A stretch of DNA of 34,839 bases from Acidobacteriota bacterium. Lineage in GTDB: Bacteria; Acidobacteriota; Terriglobia; Acidiferrales; UBA7541. Of this stretch, positions 20,563 to 27,677 are shown in pieces. The translations under genes and the position numbers were made by a program. The stretch covers positions 1 through 34,839 of the forward strand of contig QHYU01000075.1 in NCBI GenBank assembly GCA_003224235.1. Reading direction: 5' to 3'. Positions within the stretch are counted from its first letter, which is position 1. Every line of letters starts with the position of its first letter. The notes below the pieces were generated by a model. It was not told the DNA's origin. It saw nothing but the letters and a program-made list of their open reading frames with translations, and did no database searches.

Positions 20563-22176
20563 ATGATCGGTCATCCCCTTAAGGTCCGTGAGCTAATCGA
20601 AGCAATCGATCGAGGAGAAATATTACTTCCCGAAATCCAGCGCGCCTACGTTTGGAAGGGGCCCCAGGTTACCAAATTGATTGACTCACTATACCGAGAC
20701 TATCCATCCGGCCAGATCCTGCTCTGGGATACTGCCGACCTTCCCGTAACGAAAGTCATCGAGGGAGTGGAGATTCAGCCTGGATCGCAAAACGGCCACC
20801 CCAAGATCGTTCTCGACGGCCAGCAAAGGCTGACCTCCCTCTACAAGGCACTAAGAGAAGATGCCAAAGACCTGGAGGTCTATTTCCATCTGGGGAATGA
20901 ACAATTCCAATTGTACTTGGCCCGGCTCAAGGCGGACCCACTCTGGATCTCGGTGCGGGACGTGTTGAACAACAAGAAAACGGACTTGAAGACGCTTCGC
21001 GAGATCGAAGGAAAACTCGGAACGAATATTGACGACGATATGAAGGACGTTTATTTGGACCGCCTCCAGAGGCTCAGGAGGGTCGGCGACTACAAGTATC
21101 CCATCGAGATCTTCAAAACCGATGACTATAACCAGGTGACCGAATTATTTGTAAGGATCAATTCGGGTGGGACTCGTTTGCGCGCTGCGGAGCTGGTCCT
21201 GGCGCAACTGGCATTGCGTCTGCCTGGCGCTCTTGTGGACACATTCGAAAAGGCCATCGATGAATACGATGAATTAGGCTATGAGCTGGATGCACGCTTC
21301 CTGATTCGCGCGCTCATTGTTTCCGGGACCGGGCAAAGTCGCTTTCGGTATCTCTCCGACTTTTGGAAGAAAGATTCGGAAGAGTTCAGGAAAGTCTGGC
21401 AGAGGGCAAAGCGGGGCGTGGATACGGCCGTAAACTTCGTTCGTCAGAACGCCGGATTCGAGTCTTCCGACTGGCTTCCCTCATTGAACGCCCTCATTCC
21501 GCTCGCCGCCTATTTCGAGCGCCACAATGCGATAACTGGAGATATTGAGCACGGGCTTCTGCAGTGGTTTTACGTTGCTTCCCTGCGAGGCCGCTACAGC
21601 TCTGCCGCGGAAACCGCGATGGATGAGGATCTGAAGGCAATTCAGAGCGAAGACCCCATCTCCAAACTGATGCGCAACACCCTTGGGCCAGACGAAAAGA
21701 TCGAAGTTAGCGCAGATGAATTTGATGATGCCGGCTGGAAAAATCCACTTTTCCCCATGACCTATGCGGTTGCCAAGAAACGAGGGGCAAAGGATTGGTT
21801 CAAGGGAATGGCACTGAGCCAAGATGTCGCCGGCGAGGACCACCAGGTGGAAATCCATCGTATATTTCCCAAAGCGCTCTTGAAGGAGCGGGGCGAACGC
21901 AGGAAGGACATAGACGAAATCGCCAATCTAGCGTTCTTGATGGCTCGCCCCAACAAGCAGATCAACAAACGCGAGCCCCTGGAGTATCTTTCGGAAATTG
22001 CCGACGAGCATCCTGACCGGCTCATTGCGCAGTCAGTGCCGATGGAAAGAAGACTTTGGACGCTTGACAAGTTTCAGGAGTTCCTCGCGGCCAGGAGGCA
22101 ACTGCTTGCAAAAGCTGTAACCGATCTGCTCCAAAACCCTGCGTGCCGTTCGTCGAGAGTGTTGGTCGAGCGTTAG
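20563..22176 (+). CDS. Single-chain GmrSD-like (DUF262 + HNH) nuclease, candidate defence gene
   Basis: A 537-aa protein of the DUF262 (GmrSD N-terminal, ParB-like) family. The N-terminus reads LKVRELIEAIDRGEILLPEIQRAYVW and the nucleotide-hydrolysis motif is IVLDGQQRLTSLYKAL. An INSGGTRL block and long helical segments follow. Near the C-terminus, EIHRIFPKALL and then IANLAFLMARPNKQINKREP match the DUF1524/HNH pattern H..FPK...N(L)...N..I..R.P. Such proteins include type IV restriction enzymes that cut modified phage DNA (GmrSD, BrxU, SspE). The ATG at 20563 follows AAAGGAG by 5 nt; an upstream frame to 20509 is less likely. Codon use looks more AT-rich than neighbours, consistent with transfer. 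No other defence gene is adjacent. Confidence 0.85.
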   Translation: MIGHPLKVRELIEAIDRGEILLPEIQRAYVWKGPQVTKLIDSLYRDYPSGQILLWDTADLPVTKVIEGVEIQPGSQNGHPKIVLDGQQRLTSLYKALREDAKDLEVYFHLGNEQFQLYLARLKADPLWISVRDVLNNKKTDLKTLREIEGKLGTNIDDDMKDVYLDRLQRLRRVGDYKYPIEIFKTDDYNQVTELFVRINSGGTRLRAAELVLAQLALRLPGALVDTFEKAIDEYDELGYELDARFLIRALIVSGTGQSRFRYLSDFWKKDSEEFRKVWQRAKRGVDTAVNFVRQNAGFESSDWLPSLNALIPLAAYFERHNAITGDIEHGLLQWFYVASLRGRYSSAAETAMDEDLKAIQSEDPISKLMRNTLGPDEKIEVSADEFDDAGWKNPLFPMTYAVAKKRGAKDWFKGMALSQDVAGEDHQVEIHRIFPKALLKERGERRKDIDEIANLAFLMARPNKQINKREPLEYLSEIADEHPDRLIAQSVPMERRLWTLDKFQEFLAARRQLLAKAVTDLLQNPACRSSRVLVER

Positions 22177-22228
22177 ATAAACCTCCGGCTCCTCCATCGT
22201 CCTGCCGAGGGATTCCAGCCGAAGAGCT

Positions 22229-23776
22229 TCATGCGGTCTCGGGAGCTTTCTGCGTTACGGCTCGCTGGAGTTGGCTGAGCAGGTCTTGCTGCCAGGGCTG
22301 CTCCTTGCGCAGAAGAAGCTCCGCATGCGCGCGGAGACGTATCTCCTCCTCTCGGGTCAAGTCTTTACTGGTCAGAATGAAAACGGGAAGATCGGCGGTT
22401 CGCGGGCTGGCCCGCCATTCTGCCAGTAGCTCGAAGCCGCTTACCCTCGGCAGCAACAAGTCCAGAATCACCAGTTCGGGCAAGGAAGTCGCTACCTGGG
22501 CGCGGGCCTCGGCACCATCGGCAGCGGTGGCCACCGCGTAGCCTTGCTCGGTGAGCAATTCGGTGATGATTTCGCGGGTGGGCGTATCGTCTTCGATCAC
22601 CAGGATGGGCCGCTTGGGTGGCGCGCCGCCTCTCCGAACCAGGCAGCGCTGGACCGCGGCCAGAAGCGTGGACCGCTGCACCGGCTTGACCAGGTATTCG
22701 TCAGCACCGAGCGCCGCGCCCATGCCGGGATGATCCACGATCGTCACCACGATGATGGGAACGCTCGCGGTGCGCGCGTCATTCTTCAATTGCAGCAGAA
22801 CCTCCCAACCGTTGGCCGGCTTCATCAGCAGGTCCACGGTGATTGCGTCGGGCTGGAGCTCCGCCACGATCTCCGCGGCACGGTCAGGCTGATTACACAA
22901 CACCACCTCGTAGCCGGAAGCGGTAAGATGCGTCTGGATAAGCTGTCCCGCCACCGGGTCATCCTCAATCACAAGAACCCGCGGCGGCTCCTCCGACTTT
23001 GCACCGGCCTCGCTGATTCGGGGGCTGGCTTGTCGCAGAACCGTGGCAGCAGGCAAGGAGAAAAAGAAGCAACTTCCCTGGCCCGGTTGGCTCTGGAGGC
23101 CGAGCTGGCCGCCCTGCAATTCGACCAGGCGCCGGGTGATAGCCAAGCCCAGGCCCGTACCTTCCGTGGCCTCACCGGATTGCGAGAAACGGTAGAAGGC
23201 GTCAAAGATACGCTTTTGCTCTTCGGGGGGAATTCCCGGCCCGGTATCGTGCACCTCCACTCGGACTTGGCCGTCCGTCTTGTGAGCTACCAATTCGATG
23301 CGGCCGCCTGCGGGAGAGAATTTGATGGCGTTGCCAACCAAGTTCATGAGCACCTGCTTGAATCGCGTGGAGTCGGCGCGGATGGCGAGCCCCGTTGCGG
23401 CAAATTGAGATAGAGTTTGCGATTTTTTCTCCGCCAGCGACCGCAGCGTGCTGGTCACTTCCGCAAAAGCTGTCGGAACGAGCACATTTTCGATGGCCAG
23501 CTCCAAGCGGCCGGCCTCGATTTTGGAAAGGTCGAGGATGTCGTTGATCAGATTGAGCAAGTGCTGTCCACCATTGTGGATGTGGCTGACGTAGCGAGCT
23601 TGGCGCTCGTTCAGCGTGCCGTAACGTTCCTCGGCCAATAGGGCGGAAAAGCCCAGGACCGAGTTAAGCGGCGTGCGCAATTCGTGGCTCATCGTGGAGA
23701 GGAACTGATCCTTGAAGCGGCTGGCGCGCTCGGCTTCTTCTTTCGCTCGCACCAGGGCCTTGTTTGCCTTTCTCAC
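22229..23776 (-). CDS. Soluble hybrid histidine kinase with two receiver domains
   Basis: Sensor-kinase output half, 515 aa from the GTG at 23776. A coiled linker (KANKALVRAKEEAERASRFK) leads into the HisKA domain with the phospho-His in TMSHELRTPLNSVLGFS. The ATPase domain follows with N-box NLVGNAIKFS, G1 DTGPGIPPEE and G2 GTGLGLAI. REC1 contains VIEDD, phospho-Asp in ITVDLLM and Lys in YLVKPV. REC2 contains VIEDD, ILDLLLPRVSG, ILTSKD and a late Lys. There is no membrane segment or DNA-binding domain. The start GTG overlaps the stop of the upstream membrane gene as GTGA. The longer open frame from 23917 runs antiphase through that gene and is not credible. Confidence 0.88.
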   Translation of the reverse strand: MRKANKALVRAKEEAERASRFKDQFLSTMSHELRTPLNSVLGFSALLAEERYGTLNERQARYVSHIHNGGQHLLNLINDILDLSKIEAGRLELAIENVLVPTAFAEVTSTLRSLAEKKSQTLSQFAATGLAIRADSTRFKQVLMNLVGNAIKFSPAGGRIELVAHKTDGQVRVEVHDTGPGIPPEEQKRIFDAFYRFSQSGEATEGTGLGLAITRRLVELQGGQLGLQSQPGQGSCFFFSLPAATVLRQASPRISEAGAKSEEPPRVLVIEDDPVAGQLIQTHLTASGYEVVLCNQPDRAAEIVAELQPDAITVDLLMKPANGWEVLLQLKNDARTASVPIIVVTIVDHPGMGAALGADEYLVKPVQRSTLLAAVQRCLVRRGGAPPKRPILVIEDDTPTREIITELLTEQGYAVATAADGAEARAQVATSLPELVILDLLLPRVSGFELLAEWRASPRTADLPVFILTSKDLTREEEIRLRAHAELLLRKEQPWQQDLLSQLQRAVTQKAPETA

Positions 23777-24099
23777 GTCTTGGGGACGGAGGCGAAAGCT
23801 GTAATCGCCTTCAAGACTCCTGCGAGCCAATAGGCCCCGTGCCAAAGGTTCCAAACCTCCATGGCATGAGTGGCTCCGCAGGCCATGATGAAGACCCCGA
23901 AACACAGGAACATCCAATCGAATGGCAGGTCGCGTCTTTTGCGCACGAAATGGACCAGGGTAATCGGAATCGACATGTAGGCCAGCGTAATCAGCAGGTC
24001 AGAGATGACGTGCAACCACACCAGCCCGGGATTCCAGTGGTAGGAGTACCCGTGAGGCATGAACTCGCCGGAAGAAAAAAGATGCCTCAAGAATTCCAC
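23773..24099 (-). CDS. Ethylene-receptor-type membrane sensor domain (stand-alone)
   Basis: A 108-aa protein with three transmembrane helices, matching the ethylene-binding domain of plant ETR1 and cyanobacterial relatives. The helix motifs are WLHVISDLLITLAYMSIP, DWMFLCFGVFIMACGATH and YWLAGVLKAITAFASVP. Asp34, Tyr41, Ile44, Pro45, Cys74 and His78 have exactly the spacing of ETR1 Asp25, Tyr32, Ile35, Pro36, Cys65 and His69; Cys65 and His69 bind the Cu(I) that holds ethylene. The GTG at 24099 follows a strong AGGAGG with 6 nt spacing. It ends right after helix 3, where family members normally run on into a linker and kinase. The kinase is the next gene in another frame, with a GTGA overlap. 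Confidence 0.88.
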   Translation of the reverse strand: MEFLRHLFSSGEFMPHGYSYHWNPGLVWLHVISDLLITLAYMSIPITLVHFVRKRRDLPFDWMFLCFGVFIMACGATHAMEVWNLWHGAYWLAGVLKAITAFASVPKT

Positions 24100-24645
24100 G
24101 GTTAACCTCCTGTCGGCCTCAGCGTGCTACCTCGACGGAGCCGACACGAGACGGCACGAAAACCGACTGCCCTTCTGCCGACGAACCCTGCGAGAATGGC
24201 CCCGACATATGCTTAATCAGGAGGGAGGATCGCTCTTAGGCTTTCGGCAGGTCACCTCCCAAGTGGTTAACGTCGCTTGCTTTACCGAGCGACCGCGGTC
24301 TCCAACAGCAATCTGAAGCAACATCGGCCACAAATAGGCGGCTCTTCGATTTGAAGCCCGGTGGTGGGCGCAGTAGGTAGCTGTGAATTTGCTCAGTATA
24401 AGCAGCAAGAATGCGTTTTCGCCCCAAGATGCGCGCGTGGTCATAAAAAGCAAGCTAGCCGGTGTCCGGCGGACAGGGAATTTGGCGGCTGCCCATAACA
24501 AAGTAGTGTCTTCACTCCCGATTAATATTTCTGCCCTTTCTGCTCGACCCAATTTGATTGAACGAATCTGTTGCGATTTTCGCCGGGGCGAAACGATGCC
24601 TGATGATTTGCGCAAACAAACTACCGAAGCGAAAGAGAGCCGATG
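24100..24645. other. Intergenic region upstream of the sensor operon
   Basis: About 545 bp without a recognised gene. Open frames on both strands (up to about 130 codons on the minus strand) show no domain, and codon patterns look non-coding. It should hold the promoter of the ethylene-type sensor operon, but no good hexamer pair was identified. Confidence 0.5.
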
Positions 24646-24647
24646 AG

Positions 24648-24755
24648 GTGATCGTGAATGGCGAACTTCTCCATAAGCAGGTAGAGGAGGGTAAGCTCGC
24701 GGTGATAAAGGCTATCTACAAACTGGAGACCACAGAAGTAATCGGCCTCGATTGA
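24648..24755 (+). pseudogene. Probable remnant of a beta-carbonic anhydrase C-terminus
   Basis: The frame reads VIVNGELLHKQVEEGKLAV and then IKAIYKLETTEVIGLD before a TGA. It resembles the final helix-strand of beta-class carbonic anhydrases, where a S..L...V..GKL.IVGA.YDL.TG.V pattern ends the protein. No zinc-site Cys/His blocks occur upstream in any frame, so only the last 35 or so codons survive. The MITE-like element at 24779 begins 24 bp after the stop. Recognition is from memory of the family pattern and is moderate. Confidence 0.4.
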
Positions 24756-24778
24756 TCGTGGAATTGAACAACGGCGTT

Positions 24779-24858
24779 GTCATTCCGAGCGAAGCGAGGA
24801 ATCTGCTCTTTCACAAAAGTCGAGGAAAACAACGGATTCCTCGTCGCCTCGGAATAAC
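24779..24858. repeat. MITE-like element with GTCATTCCGAG ends, copy 2
   Basis: Terminal inverted repeats GTCATTCCGAG (24779-24789) and CTCGGAATAAC (24848-24858). The inverted arms extend inward as ATTCCGAGCGAAGCGAGGAATC against GATTCCTCGTCGCCTCGGAAT. Related to the 106-bp copy at 8849-8954. Confidence 0.65.
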
Positions 24859-24895
24859 ATGGCGAAGGGTTTTTCAACAAGCTGCTAAGGGCTCT

Positions 24896-25081
24896 CTACG
24901 TTCCTCGCCTCCCGGCCGCGACAGACGCCTCTTTTGGCGCTGCTTGAGCCCAGCATCTTATGCACAGAGTTGAATTTGGGTACGGACACTCGTCCTGATA
25001 ATTTGCCTCGCCACATTCCCACGTTGTCCCGCAGCGCGGGCATTGATGTGTGTGAGTTATTCGACTACCCGTTGAAGCCAT
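24896..25081 (-). CDS. Small zinc-ribbon-like protein
   Basis: Hypothetical 61-aa protein with six cysteines at 14, 17, 23, 32, 40 and 43, arranged as CPRC...C...C...CIRCW, typical of a small zinc ribbon. The ATG at 25081 lies inside a longer frame that extends to 25222; it is preferred because AAGGGGGAG lies just upstream and the extension looks unstructured. Function unknown; DNA, RNA or protein binding are all possible. Confidence 0.5.
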   Translation of the reverse strand: MASTGSRITHTHQCPRCGTTWECGEANYQDECPYPNSTLCIRCWAQAAPKEASVAAGRRGT

Positions 25082-25555
25082 GGCTCCCCCTTGCAGGTAA
25101 CCACCTGGCAGCGATGTCAAAGAGTGTGAGACTGCGCACGCGCGCACGGATGCCAGTCCGGGTCCCCGAAGTGCGAGTCGCACAGCCATAACGCGCACCG
25201 CTTCGTGGCAGGAAGCGTACAAGGCTCGTCCTATCCAGAGATACCTTGGCAGGGTGCCGGCACGTCCTCACTCTGCTTTTCACCTGTTGGCATGTCCTCT
25301 CCCTGAACGGTAACTCCATAGCTCGGGGGCTGTCAAAGTGAAGGCTGCTAACTTTGCTGGTGGGCCTCGTCAGATTATGCCTCCTCTCCCTTGCTACCAA
25401 CCCTCGGCCCGGCACGAAAATTCATGAATTGCCTTCCAGGTTCGCGACCTGGCCTCTCTTCGCCCCTGGGGCCGGCATCCAATTGACAGCCGAGGGCGTA
25501 TCGTTTAGCAGGTACGCTGAGCGGTTTAATCTCCGGGTCGTCAGGGAGGACGCCG
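25082..25555. other. Intergenic region before the flavin reductase gene
   Basis: About 470 bp between the divergent zinc-ribbon and ferredoxin reductase-like genes. Short open frames (up to about 80 codons) have no recognisable domain. A small palindrome AATTCATGAATT lies near 25420. No clear promoter pair found. Confidence 0.4.
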
Positions 25556-26278
25556 ATGGTCGAGCATCTGTTTCCCTTGAAGGATCGCCGCGAAGTCGCT
25601 GAGGGCACCATGGCATTCTGGTTTGATTCGAGCGGGAGCGACTTCACCTTCAAGCCTGGGCAAAACGCTGACTTTATTCTGCTCAATCCATCCGAAACCG
25701 ACGCCGAGGGAAATGCTCGCACGTTTTCCTTCTGCTCGAGTCCCAACGAGAAGGGCACAATCACAGTGGCAACCCGCATGCGCCCGACGACGTTCAAGAA
25801 GTGCCTAAAGGTACTTCCACTCGGCACGCGGGTGAAAGTCAGCCAGGCGATGGGCTCGTTCACGCTGCACAAGGATGTTTCGAAGGCGGCGGTGTTTCTC
25901 GCTGGCGGCATCGGCGTCACACCCATGCGCAGCATCATCCAGTGGGCCATTCAGGAACGACTCCCGCACAAGCTCTACCTGTTCTACTCCAACCGTAACC
26001 CTGCGGCCGCCGCGTTTCTGAACGACTTCGAAGCTTGGGCGAAGCAGAACCCACAGTTCACGCTCATCGCCACGGTCACTGAAGCCAAGCATCCCGGCTG
26101 GGGTTATGAGCTGGGCCGCGTGAACAAAGAAATGCTGACCCGGCATGTCACCGACTTGCACCAAGCCATCTACTACCTCGCCGGTCCTCCGGGAATGGTC
26201 GCGGGGATGCGGGAACTGCTCGATTCGCTCGGCATTAGCGAAGACAACCTGAAAACCGAGGAGTTCGCCGGTTATTGA
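25556..26278 (+). CDS. Ferredoxin-NADP+ reductase-family flavoprotein
   Basis: A 240-aa FAD/NAD(P)H oxidoreductase expected to pass electrons from NAD(P)H via FAD to an unknown acceptor. The FAD-binding beta-barrel includes FKPGQNADFILL and RTFSFCSS (55-62, the RxYS-type motif). The NAD(P) domain begins LAGGIGVTPMRSII (about 116-128) and continues with YLFYSNRN and YYLAGPPGMV. It ends in EEFAGY, with an aromatic C-terminus that could stack on the flavin. There is no 2Fe-2S domain, so it needs a separate partner. AGGGAGGA precedes the ATG by 5 nt. The efflux genes follow after 153 bp on the same strand; a functional link is not evident. Confidence 0.88.
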   Translation: MVEHLFPLKDRREVAEGTMAFWFDSSGSDFTFKPGQNADFILLNPSETDAEGNARTFSFCSSPNEKGTITVATRMRPTTFKKCLKVLPLGTRVKVSQAMGSFTLHKDVSKAAVFLAGGIGVTPMRSIIQWAIQERLPHKLYLFYSNRNPAAAAFLNDFEAWAKQNPQFTLIATVTEAKHPGWGYELGRVNKEMLTRHVTDLHQAIYYLAGPPGMVAGMRELLDSLGISEDNLKTEEFAGY

Positions 26279-26431
26279 GATGACGCGCCCCGCATAGTAT
26301 GCGGCTTCCAGACCTCTAACCGCGTAGACTCCAAGGGATTACGTTGATTCGACTCTCCTCATCGGAAGCCGCCGGGCGCGAAAATCCCTTGTAACTTGCT
26401 TGCTCGTTGATACATCCTAATAAAGAGAAAA

Positions 26432-27625
26432 GTGCCGATTCATATGCATGGCAAAAGAAACAGGTGGGGTATTCTCGTCTGCATAGCGGCCTTACTTGCC
26501 TCCGGCTGCTCGAAACCCCAGGCGGCACCGGCGACGGCAGCGGCCGTGCCGGTGAGGGTCGCGACGGTCGTGCAAAAGACCGTTCCCGTCCAGGTCACCG
26601 CAATTGGCAACGTCGAAGCCTACTCCACGGTCGCCATCAAAGCCTTGGTCTCCGGTGAACTTACCGCCGTGCATTTCCGCGAGGGCCAGGATGTGCACAA
26701 GGGCGACTTGCTGTTTGAGATCTATCGCCCACCGTTCGAGGTGGCGCTGCAGCAGGCGGAAGCCAATTTGGCTCGCGATAAGGCGCGCGCGGAAAATGCC
26801 CGCATCCAGGCCCAGCGCTACGCCAACCTGTTTAAGGAGGGGGTAGCTTCCAGCCAACAGAACGACCAGGCTGTCGCAGAAGCTGACGCCAACGACGCGG
26901 CGGTCCGTGCTGACGCGGCCGAGGTTCTGAAGGCGAAGCTCAACCTCCAGTACTGCTTCGTTCGTTCGCCGCTTGACGGCCGCACAGGGGGTTTCCTCGT
27001 CCACCAAGGCAATCTGATCAAGGCCAACGAAAACCCGCCGCTGGTGGTAATCAATCAGCTTAACCCCATCCACGTCAACTTCGCGCTGCCCGAACAGTAC
27101 CTGGCCGAGGTTAAGAAATTCATGGCCGGCGGGAAGCTAAGAGTTGAAGCAGTCATTCCAGAGGGGCCAGGAGGTTCCGCAGGGGCGGCGAAGACGCAGA
27201 CAGCTCGGACCGAAGAGGGCGAACTGAGCTTCGTAGATAACGCGGTGGACAACACCACCGGGACGATCCGCATGAAGGCCACGTTTGCCAACCAGCAGAG
27301 GCGCCTGTGGCCGGGGCAGTTCGTCAACGTTGTGCTCACGCTCGCGAAGCAGCCCAACACCATCGTCATTCCCGCGCAGGCGCTGCAGACTGGCCAGGCT
27401 GGGACATACGTGTATGTGGTGAAGCCGGATGGCACGGCTGAATCGCGCGTGGTGGTCCCTGGCAGGACTGTCCGAGGCGAAACGATGGTTGAGAAAGGCC
27501 TGAAGCCCGGTGAGCTCGTGGTCACTGACGGGCAGCTTCGGCTCGTACCGGGGTCTAAAGTGATTGTAAAAGGCGGCCTCGAAGCCGGCTCAACCACCGG
27601 GCAGGGTGCTCCTTCCGGGTCATAA
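26432..27625 (+). CDS. RND efflux periplasmic adaptor (membrane fusion lipoprotein)
   Basis: Adaptor of a tripartite RND exporter, MdtA/AcrA-like, 397 aa. The N-terminal signal ends in a lipobox LLASGC, so it is probably a lipoprotein. The lipoyl-like half-motifs are VSGELTAVHFREGQDVHKGD and, after a helical hairpin with many Ala/Glu, FVRSPLDGRTGGFLVHQGNL. The beta-barrel and membrane-proximal domains follow (FVDNAVDNTTGTIRMKATF, LWPGQFVNV, IPAQALQTGQAGTYVYVV). The frame starts at a GTG at 26432; an in-frame ATG at 26444 is also possible. The pump gene begins 52 bp downstream. Confidence 0.92.
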   Translation: MPIHMHGKRNRWGILVCIAALLASGCSKPQAAPATAAAVPVRVATVVQKTVPVQVTAIGNVEAYSTVAIKALVSGELTAVHFREGQDVHKGDLLFEIYRPPFEVALQQAEANLARDKARAENARIQAQRYANLFKEGVASSQQNDQAVAEADANDAAVRADAAEVLKAKLNLQYCFVRSPLDGRTGGFLVHQGNLIKANENPPLVVINQLNPIHVNFALPEQYLAEVKKFMAGGKLRVEAVIPEGPGGSAGAAKTQTARTEEGELSFVDNAVDNTTGTIRMKATFANQQRRLWPGQFVNVVLTLAKQPNTIVIPAQALQTGQAGTYVYVVKPDGTAESRVVVPGRTVRGETMVEKGLKPGELVVTDGQLRLVPGSKVIVKGGLEAGSTTGQGAPSGS

Positions 27626-27677
27626 GCATATCGTTAGAAACGGCAAGGGCGGCTTGGTGGACTGAGACAGACTAACG

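Noticed and set aside
20318-20563. 81-codon minus-strand frame starting at the GmrSD-like start codon
   Set aside because: No ribosome site or domain; antisense to the leader of the nuclease gene.
23773-23800. Programmed -1 frameshift between membrane domain and kinase
   Set aside because: No X-XXY-YYZ slippery heptamer was seen in the correct frame; the GTGA overlap is a simpler explanation.
23777-23917. N-terminal extension of the histidine kinase (MDVPVF...)
   Set aside because: It is the antiphase reading of the ethylene-type membrane domain, whose residues are strongly conserved in the other frame.
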